A stretch of 8,760 nt of DNA, from contig QJYE01000344.1 of the NCBI GenBank assembly GCA_003235785.1, positions 1 to 8,760 on the forward strand, in the 5' to 3' direction. The notes below the pieces were generated by a model. It was not told the DNA's origin. It did not search any database and saw only the letters and a program-made list of their open reading frames with translations. Shown here piece by piece: positions 1-6,367 of the stretch. Every line of letters starts with the position of its first letter. Within the stretch, counting starts at the first letter, position 1. The stretch comes from Nitrospirota bacterium (GTDB lineage Bacteria; Nitrospirota; Nitrospiria; Nitrospirales; UBA8639). The position numbers and the translations under genes are program-made.

Positions 1-11
1 TTCTTCGTGAG

Positions 12-329
12 TCAGGTGAGGAAACCCCAAGTCCTGGTGAGTTGATTCGAAGGGGGATGATACGAGCGGAGAGCACGCAACTCGGCAGAATCATCTTTCT
101 CTTGTTCCGGCCAAAGTTCAAAGCGTTCTCCAGATGGCGGAATAATCGAAGAGACATAATCCCAATCATCCCCATCACTAAACACGACGATCGTCCACCC
201 ATTGCTTGTGCGGTATTGCACATTACCCTGAAGGATGTCTCCTTCGACCAATTCCACAGAGATGACCCCTTTTTCAATATCCTCAAGGAGTCGTTGTGCG
301 GCGTCACAAAATTCTTGCGTAGTCATCAT
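12..329 (-). CDS. Small hypothetical protein, DUF7693-like
   Basis: A complete protein of 105 residues (first Met of MMTTQEFCDAAQ). It is acidic and soluble, with no signal peptide or membrane segment. The N-terminus (TTQEFCDAAQRLLEDIEKG) reads as one helix. It is followed by a strand-rich core with GNVQYRTSNGWTIVVFSDGD, DWDYVSSIIPPSGERFELW, and a Pro-rich tail. The pattern 'G-[DN]-V-x(5)-GW-x-I-x-[VL]-F-x-D-x-[DG]-x-[LW]-DY ... P-[SD]-G' recalls the DUF7693 family of small proteins of unknown role; this is from memory and not searched. Start choice: AGAGGGAGC lies directly before two adjacent ATG codons (329 and 326), while the upstream ATG at 359 has no ribosome site, so I trimmed the longer frame. 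Gene-free DNA lies upstream. No function can be assigned. Confidence 0.72.
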   Translation of the reverse strand: MMTTQEFCDAAQRLLEDIEKGVISVELVEGDILQGNVQYRTSNGWTIVVFSDGDDWDYVSSIIPPSGERFELWPEQEKDDSAELRALRSYHPPSNQLTRTWGFLT

Positions 330-805
330 GCTCCCTCTTACGTGATCGTTGCGTACCATGCACCCGGATATTCAGATTCATAGGGTTGCATGGAGTGGCG
401 TGACTTCATGTCGATAGCCTTAATCTCAATTATGGAGGAATGTGTTCCCAAAGCCAAGAAGGCGAAGCTGAATGCCCCTCTTTCCAGAAACAACGTGTTC
501 TCGTATGAATGCGAGAACCGGTCTCTTCCAACAGCTGGCCTTTTCAAAGCGAGATCGTCCATGGATGGACTATCCAAACGTTTTCAACAGTTGCTCGAAA
601 GACGAAAGAAGGGATTGACTGCCAGCAAAGACCGTGGATTGGCCAAACACCTGTTTATCTTTTCCACACTCTGCCATAATTACGTAATTGGCCATTCTGA
701 TTCATGAATATTATGATAAGAATTTTTTCTAGAGAAGTGATTGCCAACGAAGAAACGGCAACCTTCTCTTCAATGCTCAAGCACACGAGCCAAGGATAAC
801 CATTT
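330..805. other. Gene-free stretch upstream of the peptidase gene
   Basis: About 476 bases with no convincing gene. Two overlapping frames are open (390-707 on plus, 338-577 on minus), but neither has a recognisable composition, domain or good ribosome site. The last 150 bases are AT-rich and hold two short perfect palindromes (AATTACGTAATT at 678-689 and ATTCATGAAT at 700-709) plus a candidate promoter. It probably holds the regulatory region of the plus-strand peptidase gene, and part of it may serve the minus-strand gene ending at 12. Confidence 0.5.
688..717 (+). promoter_or_regulatory. Candidate sigma-70 promoter of the peptidase gene
   Basis: TTGGCC (688-693) and TATGAT (712-717), separated by 18 bases, lie in an AT-rich segment about 90 bases before the peptidase start. 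The -10 box matches consensus at five of six positions; the -35 matches only in its TTG. It overlaps the palindromes at 678-689 and 700-709, which could be repressor sites. This is an inference from sequence only. Confidence 0.3.
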
Positions 806-1678
806 ATGGCAGGATGGATAGACCGCTGGCGCGATGCCACCGTGGCGATCGGCCATACAGAGCAAGTAGAGATCAGATACGCCAATGGGCGTCTGGTGAA
901 AAAGAAAATGTTTGTGGTTGCGGGAACCGGTGTAATCTTTGGCTTACAAGATGATCCCACCCATACACCCTGGTTAGTCACGGCCAAGCATGTCTTTCAG
1001 GACACGCACAATCAATGGGCCCCTTCCCACCTCCAACTCCGCTTTTCATGGTTCGATGAAAAACCGGCGACGCAATATTTTGGAGTCGGGATCACCCTCA
1101 GGCGCGGAACCAAACAATATTGGATCTCCCATCCCAACACCAAAGTTGATCTTGCCTGTCTTCCGCTTTCTCTCACAAAAAAACAGACAGGGCGGAAAAT
1201 TATGCCGGAAATTCGATTTGGGGACTTTGGCACTGCGGAGGAGATTTATGAAGGCGCCCCCCTGATGTTACTGGGCTATCCAGAGGCGGTGGGACCGGAC
1301 TTGTCTGCAAAGGCTCTGGTTCGGCAGGGCATCGTCTCTTGGGTCTCACCCACGAAACCCGAATCCACCTTATTTTATATTGATGGACACATATTTCCCG
1401 GCAACAGCGGAGGTCCCGTCTTCAAATTACCTGCGGGGATTGATCGACAGGGCCATTTTGCTACTCGTGGGGACGTGTCTTTTTTAGGAATTGTGACGCA
1501 GACTCGGATTCATCAACTGCCGCTCCTTGCCGGGGGCCAGGAGATTGGGATTACGTTTCAACGCAAAAAACTCCCACACACACTTCTCTCTCAAAATTAT
1601 ACGGGGACTGGTCTAGCCGAACCGGTTTTCCGGGTCAAACAATTACTCTCATCCGCAGTCAAACGAAAAAAGAGATAA
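806..1678 (+). CDS. Trypsin-like serine peptidase (S1/chymotrypsin fold), cytosolic
   Basis: A 290-residue protein with the full trypsin-fold catalytic triad: His62 in LVTAKHVF, Asp115 in KVDLACLPL, and Ser201 in FPGNSGGPVF. The first strand block GTGVIFG (about 40-46) is the usual lead-in to the His motif, and LLGYPE (155-160) and FLGIVTQT (226-233) are the typical strands around the active site. It lacks the PDZ domains of DegP/HtrA proteins. No signal peptide or membrane helix is visible, because the fold starts almost at residue 10, so it should act in the cytoplasm. The C-terminus is basic (VKRKKR). Start choice: AAGGA at 792-796 is nine bases before the ATG. The universal stress gene follows 65 bases later on the same strand. 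The peptidase assignment is firm; the substrate is unknown. Stand-alone trypsin-like domains of this kind also occur as effectors in some phage-defence systems, but nothing adjacent suggests that here. Confidence 0.9.
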   Translation: MAGWIDRWRDATVAIGHTEQVEIRYANGRLVKKKMFVVAGTGVIFGLQDDPTHTPWLVTAKHVFQDTHNQWAPSHLQLRFSWFDEKPATQYFGVGITLRRGTKQYWISHPNTKVDLACLPLSLTKKQTGRKIMPEIRFGDFGTAEEIYEGAPLMLLGYPEAVGPDLSAKALVRQGIVSWVSPTKPESTLFYIDGHIFPGNSGGPVFKLPAGIDRQGHFATRGDVSFLGIVTQTRIHQLPLLAGGQEIGITFQRKKLPHTLLSQNYTGTGLAEPVFRVKQLLSSAVKRKKR

Positions 1679-1743
1679 ATGAAACCTATTCGTTATAGAA
1701 TCAGGCTTAAGGCTACATGATCAATTTCACAAGGAGACCAACG

Positions 1744-2250
1744 ATGGGAAGAGATAAGACATTCCTGGTTGCCATAGACGATTCCGAAGCCACTCTCCGA
1801 ACGGTGTCTTATGTGGCGGAAACGCTCGGTCCACAAAAGGGATTTCACATTGTACTCCTTCACGTCCTTCCACCAATCCCTCCGGAATTGCTGGAATTCG
1901 GCGGATCTGAGGATCCCAAAACCGAAGAACGGCTTGATGAGCAGTTAAAAAATGAGCAGGCACAATGGGTTGCACAGGCCCAACAGTCAGCCGAACCACT
2001 TATGGAAAAAGTCAAGGCTCTGTTTCTTCAAGGTGGAATCTCAGCCGACAGGATCACCACCGTATTTGCCGAATCCATTCATCGCCCGGAATATGTCAGA
2101 GAGCTCCTGGAAACGGCACACAATCAGCAATGTGGAACCATTGTGGTTGGACGAAAATCGTACCAGAAATTCCAAGAAATGTTTCACCACCATGTGGGAG
2201 AAGAGTTGGTTCAAAAAGGCGCAGGGTTTGCCATCTGGGTGGTGGAATAA
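1744..2250 (+). CDS. Universal stress protein, UspA family
   Basis: A 168-residue single Usp domain. The N-terminal strand FLVAIDDSE carries the conserved Asp (Asp12) and the D-x-S pattern. The strand IVLLHVLPPIPPEL (36-50) and the C-terminal strand GTIVVGR (131-137) complete the Rossmann-like fold, with a charged helix (about 58-94) between them. The canonical nucleotide loop G-x2-G-x9-G-[S/T] is altered: after Gly136 the second Gly is Ser139 and the Gly-Ser/Thr pair is replaced by His149-His150, so ATP binding is doubtful. Proteins of this family act in the cytoplasm in stress survival, often as dimers. Start choice: AAGGAG at 1731-1736 lies seven bases before the ATG at 1744; an in-frame ATG at 1717 has a poorer site. 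It runs in the same direction as the upstream peptidase gene (65-base gap) and converges on pcm. Confidence 0.93.
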   Translation: MGRDKTFLVAIDDSEATLRTVSYVAETLGPQKGFHIVLLHVLPPIPPELLEFGGSEDPKTEERLDEQLKNEQAQWVAQAQQSAEPLMEKVKALFLQGGISADRITTVFAESIHRPEYVRELLETAHNQQCGTIVVGRKSYQKFQEMFHHHVGEELVQKGAGFAIWVVE

Positions 2251-2315
2251 CGCGAAAGGGCTAGGAGGCAAACTCTGTATCAGCCAGCGTGAGCGATCGA
2301 ATGTGTATTGACGAT

Positions 2316-3071
2316 TTACGGGCCAGGTGAACCTTTTTCGGCTTGCCCCGTCATCGGAACAAATCTTACCGGCAACAATTCGGTTTTCTGGTAGCCCTCT
2401 TCGGTTCGTCGAATCAAGACCAGATTTTGGGAATAGTCTCCCACCGGAAGGATAAGGCGGCCGCCAACGGCCAACTGTTCTAAGAGCGGCGAGGGAACAT
2501 GATCAGGCGCGGCGGTAATAATAATAGCATCGAAGGGGCTTTCTTCCGGCCAACCCTGATAGCCATCTCCTGCTCGTACCATGACCTGGTCATACCCCAA
2601 CTTCAATAAATTGTCCTTGGCATATTGGGCAAGAGGTTTCACAATCTCAATGGAAAATACCCGGACGCCAAGTTCGGCGAGGATAGCCGCCTGATACCCG
2701 GACCCTGTCCCGATTTCCAAAACTTTTTCTCCTGGTTGCAACCGTAGCGCTTCCGTCATATAAGCCACAATGTATGGCTGAGAAATCGTCTGGTTATACC
2801 CGATAGGGAGGGGAAAATCTCCATAGGCATCTTCTGAGGCAGAGTCCGGAATAAATCCATGACGCGGCACCCGTCTCATGGCCGCCACAACCCTTGGATC
2901 AGTGATACCTTCGCCCACAATTTGCGTATCCACCATCCAATCCCGTTCCACCTTTCGGGTGTGTTCCCTACCTTGACTCATGGTCTGATTTCCATTTCCG
3001 CATCCAAATACGATGCCCAATATTCCGACAACAATTGCAAAGAAAGCAAGTGGCACATTCGTTGAACGCAT
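2316..3071 (-). CDS. pcm: Protein-L-isoaspartate O-methyltransferase with lipobox signal
   Basis: A 251-residue PCMT (EC 2.1.1.77), which methylates isoaspartyl residues in damaged proteins with S-adenosylmethionine so that they can revert to aspartate. The hallmark motifs are present: MVDTQIVGEGITDPRV (46-61), VPRHGFIP (68-75), PLPIGYNQTISQPYIVA (87-103), SAM motif I VLEIGTGSGYQAA (117-129), GDGYQGWPE (168-176) and IIITAAPDHVP (183-193). Unusually, the catalytic domain is preceded by about 45 residues with a basic start, a hydrophobic helix (7-22) and VFGC at 21-24, which fits a lipobox with Cys24 as the lipidated residue. The protein would then sit on the periplasmic side of a membrane, where the SAM supply is unclear. 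An internal start at Met31 or Met46 would give a normal cytosolic enzyme of 206-221 residues; the ribosome site before 3071 is weak (GAGA), so the start is not certain. Convergent with the Usp gene, 65 bases apart. Confidence 0.95.
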   Translation of the reverse strand: MRSTNVPLAFFAIVVGILGIVFGCGNGNQTMSQGREHTRKVERDWMVDTQIVGEGITDPRVVAAMRRVPRHGFIPDSASEDAYGDFPLPIGYNQTISQPYIVAYMTEALRLQPGEKVLEIGTGSGYQAAILAELGVRVFSIEIVKPLAQYAKDNLLKLGYDQVMVRAGDGYQGWPEESPFDAIIITAAPDHVPSPLLEQLAVGGRLILPVGDYSQNLVLIRRTEEGYQKTELLPVRFVPMTGQAEKGSPGP

Positions 3072-3193
3072 ACGTCTCGTTTATATGGAAGAGAGATGGC
3101 TCGCGAGAAAAAAACTTTCCATTTCTTTACTTTAACCGACAACACCCTGCTCAGTCACATCCACAGATCCGGAGCAAAAACTAAGGCCTCTCC

Positions 3194-3273
3194 TTCGTCA
3201 TCCCCGCCAGTCGTCTGCCAGAATCCATCCCTCGAATTCGTCATCCCTGCGTGTTTGTGGCAGGGATCCATCC
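3194..3273 (+). repeat. Tandem pair of REP-like palindromic repeats
   Basis: Two 37-base units, 3194-3230 and 3237-3273, start at 43-base spacing. Both begin TTCGTCATCCC and end GATCCATCC or GAATCCATCC. The second forms a clean hairpin: ATCCCTGC (3243-3250) pairs with GCAGGGAT (3260-3267) around a nine-base loop. The first is a decayed copy with weaker pairing. They resemble the dispersed 'CGTCATTCCCGC...GCGGGAATCCA' palindromes common in many bacterial genomes. They occupy the 278-base space between the permease stop and the pcm start, which otherwise has no gene; a small plus-strand frame across it (3096-3401) is only the repeat read through. Confidence 0.75.
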
Positions 3274-3349
3274 GAACCGCACACAAGATAAACACGTCGA
3301 GCATGATCGCCTCTTTTGAGGAGCCCAACAGGCCGTCCGCAGAGATCCA

Positions 3350-4720
3350 TCAGCTCCTGTCATGCCCGTATGTTCCAACATGTTTCTTCATCAAGAAATA
3401 GAGAGGAATACCAGCGCTCAGTGTCAGACAGGCCCAAAAGGCCTCAACCGGTTTTTCCATACTGAGAACAATCATGATCACTCCGGCAATGAGGACATAA
3501 CACACCGGCAATACCGGATAAAAAGGAACCTGATAGGGACGAACTAATTGCGGACGACTTTGCCGAAGAATGATGACTGCTCCAACAGTGAGCGCAGTAA
3601 ATACAGTGATAATCAGTCCGCTGTAAATCAGCAACTGTTCAAATGATCCGGATACCACTAATACGGTCACCCACAGGCTTTGGAGAATAATGGAACGCAC
3701 CGGCGCGCCCTGATTGCGTTCGGTGTCCGAAAAGATACCCGGCAGGAATCCGTCCTGGGCCATCGCATAGTAGACCCGTGGTCCGGTCCAAATCATGGCG
3801 CTCACCGCACCGGCTATGGAGATACACAATAAAATGGTCACAAAATGAGCGGCTGTCGGTCCGAACATTTCAACCGCGGCTTTTTCTGCGACAGGCAGGA
3901 GAGGAGGAGTAGCCAGGGCGTGAATGGGTAGCGCATAAAAGTATACGAGGTTCAGAACCGCATACAGCACGCCAACCAGCAGGGTCCCGCCAATCATCGT
4001 TCGTGGGATGGAACGGGTCGGATTAGTAATTTCTCCGGCAATGTACCCTGCGGCATTCCATCCCGAATACGCATAGGTCACAAAAATAAAGGACACCACC
4101 AGAGCTCCCGGCCCAACATCCGGTGTTATTGGGGTCATGACTAAATGTTGCCAATCCCCATGTCCCACCGTGAAAGCCCCGGCTATGAGCAGAAGAATCG
4201 CGCCAATCTTTAAGACGGTAAGAATCTGTTGAAGAAGCCCCCCAGGGCCTATCCCCGCCACATGAACCACCGTCAGACTCCAAATCAATGCCAGAGCCAT
4301 CCCCTTAATCTGCAGGGTTGAATCCCCGTCACTTGGGACGAGTTGAAGCACGTAGGAAGAAAATCCCATGGCTCCAGCGGCAATAGCCGCACCAAAGCCA
4401 ATGGTAAATGAAGACCACCCACTCAAGAACGCCACAAACGGATGATAGGCCTCCCGAAGATAGACATAGTCGCCTCCCACAGAGGGAAAAGCCGCCCCCA
4501 GCTCGCTGTAACACATCGCCCCGATGAGAGCCAATAACGCGCCACCACCCCAGAGAGCGAGAATGAGCCATGGGCTTCCCACATCTCGCGCCATAAAACC
4601 CGTGGTGGTGAAGATCCCTGTTCCCACCACACTACTGATCAGCACGCAGATAGCCGTAAACCCGCTAATGCGAGTTGAACTTTCCAAGGAACCATTCTTT
4701 TGGGGAGAATCCTCAGCCAA
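3350..4720 (-). CDS. APC-superfamily amino acid permease
   Basis: An inner-membrane transporter of about 456 residues with roughly 12 hydrophobic segments, the usual APC size. Residues here are numbered on the longest open frame (TTG at 4894). TM1 carries the substrate-binding unwinding motif SSVVGTGIF (87-95), TM6 has YAYSGWNAAGYIAGEI (274-289) followed by NPTRSIPRT, and TM8 is followed by GPRVYYAMAQDGFLPGIF. This pattern matches the LAT/APA branches (amino acid/polyamine uniporters or exchangers); the substrate cannot be read from sequence. The start is uncertain. The longest frame opens at TTG 4894, but its first ~50 residues have many Cys, Arg and Trp and do not resemble a transporter N-terminus. 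No ATG exists before TM1. I chose TTG at 4720, preceded by GGACGGG; TTG at 4732 and 4687 are alternatives. It is separated from downstream pcm by 278 bases holding repeats. Confidence 0.92.
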   Translation of the reverse strand: MAEDSPQKNGSLESSTRISGFTAICVLISSVVGTGIFTTTGFMARDVGSPWLILALWGGGALLALIGAMCYSELGAAFPSVGGDYVYLREAYHPFVAFLSGWSSFTIGFGAAIAAGAMGFSSYVLQLVPSDGDSTLQIKGMALALIWSLTVVHVAGIGPGGLLQQILTVLKIGAILLLIAGAFTVGHGDWQHLVMTPITPDVGPGALVVSFIFVTYAYSGWNAAGYIAGEITNPTRSIPRTMIGGTLLVGVLYAVLNLVYFYALPIHALATPPLLPVAEKAAVEMFGPTAAHFVTILLCISIAGAVSAMIWTGPRVYYAMAQDGFLPGIFSDTERNQGAPVRSIILQSLWVTVLVVSGSFEQLLIYSGLIITVFTALTVGAVIILRQSRPQLVRPYQVPFYPVLPVCYVLIAGVIMIVLSMEKPVEAFWACLTLSAGIPLYFLMKKHVGTYGHDRS

Positions 4721-4975
4721 TTTCCCGTCCAATATGAAAGCTGTGATTGTAACTGTGCCATCTCCCGTTGGACCCTCTCGGCACAAATGCCAGGATGAAA
4801 CCCGTATCTCCCATTGTACTCTCCGCTTTGAACCTCCAGGGCACGACCGGCATGGAGGTAGTGATGTGTACCGGGAAAACCAAACCCCCACCAAGGTGAA
4901 AAGGTCGTCATGCAGGTCAGTCAGCAGCGGCTTGCCCGACCATGGGAAGGAAGACCGAGACCCTTCTCAAGACCA

Positions 4976-5365
4976 TTAGTCAGCGGGCGCGTACATTTTT
5001 TCGAACACCTCGGCGTCGACCGCATAACCATCCCTGCCGTCCGGTTCGTTGTAAACGAGATAGTCGCCCGCCTGGTAATGGGTCTGCCCTTCTTTCGTGG
5101 CAATCTGGCCAGGTTGCTCCGCCACCTTCGCCCAGACCGGCGCAACCTTCTCATAGATCCCCGGGCTGATGGCGGCATAGGTGCGCGCAAACGTGTCGCA
5201 GTCCACCGTGTAGACGTCCCCGTCGTTGTTCACAATCCAGTCGCCGGGCTTGCAGGTCTGGGGGCCACCCCACTTCTGGTAGGTGAAGCCATCGGTCTCG
5301 AGGGCGAGTTGGATCGCCACCACTCGCGAGGCCTTCTTTTTCTGATACTTGATGAATTCGGTCAC
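4976..5365 (-). CDS. PGDYG-type protein with two repeats
   Basis: A 129-residue soluble protein built of two similar halves. The first ends CKPGDWIVNNDGDVYTVDCDTFARTYA (38-64) and the second YQAGDYLVYNEPDGRDGYAVDAEVFEKMYA (97-126). Each has the pattern '[PA]-GD-[WY]-[IL]-V ... G-x-x-Y-x-V-[DC]-x-x-x-F-x-[RK]-x-Y', which matches the PGDYG family. The opening KYQKKKASRVVAIQLAL recalls small phage proteins that begin 'KYRKKPVVIEAxQ' and end 'GDWI...FEKTY', so a phage origin is possible (recalled similarity, not searched). Starts at GTG, with GAAGGAAG six or so bases before it. It lies 279 bases after the TIR gene on the same strand and shares its high GC (40 of 60 bases in 5161-5220), so it may be the third gene of the same accessory unit. 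Its molecular role is unknown. Confidence 0.82.
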   Translation of the reverse strand: MTEFIKYQKKKASRVVAIQLALETDGFTYQKWGGPQTCKPGDWIVNNDGDVYTVDCDTFARTYAAISPGIYEKVAPVWAKVAEQPGQIATKEGQTHYQAGDYLVYNEPDGRDGYAVDAEVFEKMYAPAD

Positions 5366-5644
5366 AGACTTCCTTCAGGTAAGTGGATCGAGCCCTGTAG
5401 AGCAGCCAGCGCGCTTGCCGTAATTGCTCCTTGATCTCCGGCGTTTTGATCCTGGTTCCACGGAGCGAGAAGTAGCCCTACACCTCAACTTGAGAGGACC
5501 CCTTGGGTTCTCGGCCTACGCCCCGTATTTGCAATGGGCCAAGTTCGCCGTGAGCGATTGGTGGTGACTTCCCAATCTACTTGGCCTGCCACGCGCGACA
5601 GGAGTCTCTTTCGATTTTCCCCTTCATCACCAAACATGCGAAAC
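5366..5644. other. Gap between TIR and PGDYG genes, possible small ORF or gene remnant
   Basis: No certain gene. On the minus strand an ATG at 5637, preceded by GAAGGGTAAG at the TIR stop, opens a 50-codon frame ending at 5485 (begins MFGDEGENRKRLLSRVAG). Just after it, in another frame with no start codon after the stop at 5478-5480, a stop-free stretch reads TRIKTPEIKEQLRQARWLL followed by YRARSTYLKEV and runs into the PGDYG start region. Both have plausible soluble-protein composition, but neither is recognisable. A decayed gene or a leader is possible. No terminator hairpin with a T-run is seen, so read-through from the TIR gene into the PGDYG gene is possible. Confidence 0.35.
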
Positions 5645-6367
5645 TTACCCTTCAATAACTTGCTTGATCTTTTTGTATATTTGGAGGAACTCTTTTTTCT
5701 GCTCCGGCGCCGAGAGCCCGTCGAGCGGTTCGGTCGGGTTGTTGACTGCTTGAAACTTCGAAATTTCAGTATCCTCTACCGTGCTTGCGCTCACGGCGAT
5801 CCAGAGTATCTCCACTCCGTCGGATTTCGCCGCCTGCAACAGTTGAGGCAGTTCTTGCTGGCTGATGAAATCCGAGGCGAGAAAGTCCTGGGTAACCAGG
5901 AGCACCGCCGCCTTGGCGGAGGAAAGTGACGTCCGGATCTCTTCTGCCCACCGGTCTCCTGCCATGATCTCCCGGTCGTCCCAGATCTTGATCAGGTCAT
6001 TCTTTTCGAGCGGCTTCAGCCACTTCCTCAGCTCACTCAACCATTCCTTATCCTGGTGGCTGTAGCTGATAAAGAGGGGTTTCGTGGCCACCAGGGCTGG
6101 CGCGACAACATGCATGACGTGGATCACTTTCCTGTCTACATCCATCTTGCAGGTGAGCTCGATCACGGGCTTCGGATACTTGTAAATGAACATGCCGTCA
6201 CTGAGCATGACCGTGCGATGAGCGTAGTTCTTGGGATCATCGGAAAGCTCGTCATCAATCACCATCAGCGCCGAACGCACCTCCTCCGTGAGGGTGGCAC
6301 GGATTTCTCGCGCGTTCTTGGTGTAGGAAGTTGCGAACTCGGAAAAATCTTGCTCTGCGTGGGTCAT
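5645..6367 (-). CDS. TIR-domain protein with N-terminal ParE/RelE-like domain
   Basis: 240 residues in two domains. The C-terminal part (about 95-240) is a bacterial TIR domain: strand A and BB-loop start KPLFISYSHQDKEWLSEL (96-113), WDDREIMAGDRWAEEI (129-144), VLLVTQDFLASDFISQQELP (155-174) and EISKFQAVNN (201-210). Glu172 in QQEL aligns with the catalytic Glu of NAD-cleaving TIR enzymes. The N-terminal part (about 8-92) resembles a ParE/RelE toxin fold: FATSYTKNAREIRATL, helix TEEVRSALMVIDDELSDDP, then MLSDGMFIYKYPKPVIELTC and DRKVIHVMHVV, ending without the His/Arg-Tyr tail of active RelE RNases. The likely role is an NADase effector gated by the N-terminal domain. The start ATG overlaps the stop of the membrane gene (ATGA) and has GGAGGGG five bases upstream, so the two are translationally coupled. 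The TIR assignment is firm; the fold of the N-terminal domain is inferred from pattern. Confidence 0.9.
   Translation of the reverse strand: MTHAEQDFSEFATSYTKNAREIRATLTEEVRSALMVIDDELSDDPKNYAHRTVMLSDGMFIYKYPKPVIELTCKMDVDRKVIHVMHVVAPALVATKPLFISYSHQDKEWLSELRKWLKPLEKNDLIKIWDDREIMAGDRWAEEIRTSLSSAKAAVLLVTQDFLASDFISQQELPQLLQAAKSDGVEILWIAVSASTVEDTEISKFQAVNNPTEPLDGLSAPEQKKEFLQIYKKIKQVIEG

Noticed and set aside
338..577. 79-codon minus-strand frame
   Set aside because: It has no ribosome site, overlaps the preceding candidate and shows no coding character.
390..707. 105-codon plus-strand frame with AGGG near its ATG
   Set aside because: The protein is not recognisable, has no domain-like pattern and overlaps another open frame on the opposite strand; the evidence is too weak to call a gene.
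2251..2315. Bidirectional terminator between the convergent Usp and pcm genes
   Set aside because: No stem longer than four bases with a usable loop and T-run was found.
3194..3273. CRISPR array
   Set aside because: There are only two units, they are imperfect and internally palindromic, and the six-base gap between them is too short for a spacer.
3096..3401. 101-codon plus-strand frame
   Set aside because: It runs through the palindromic repeats and into the permease 3' end; it is an artefact of repeat DNA.
4910..5434. 174-codon plus-strand frame opposite the PGDYG gene
   Set aside because: It is the antisense shadow of a GC-rich gene; the minus-strand protein has clear family motifs.
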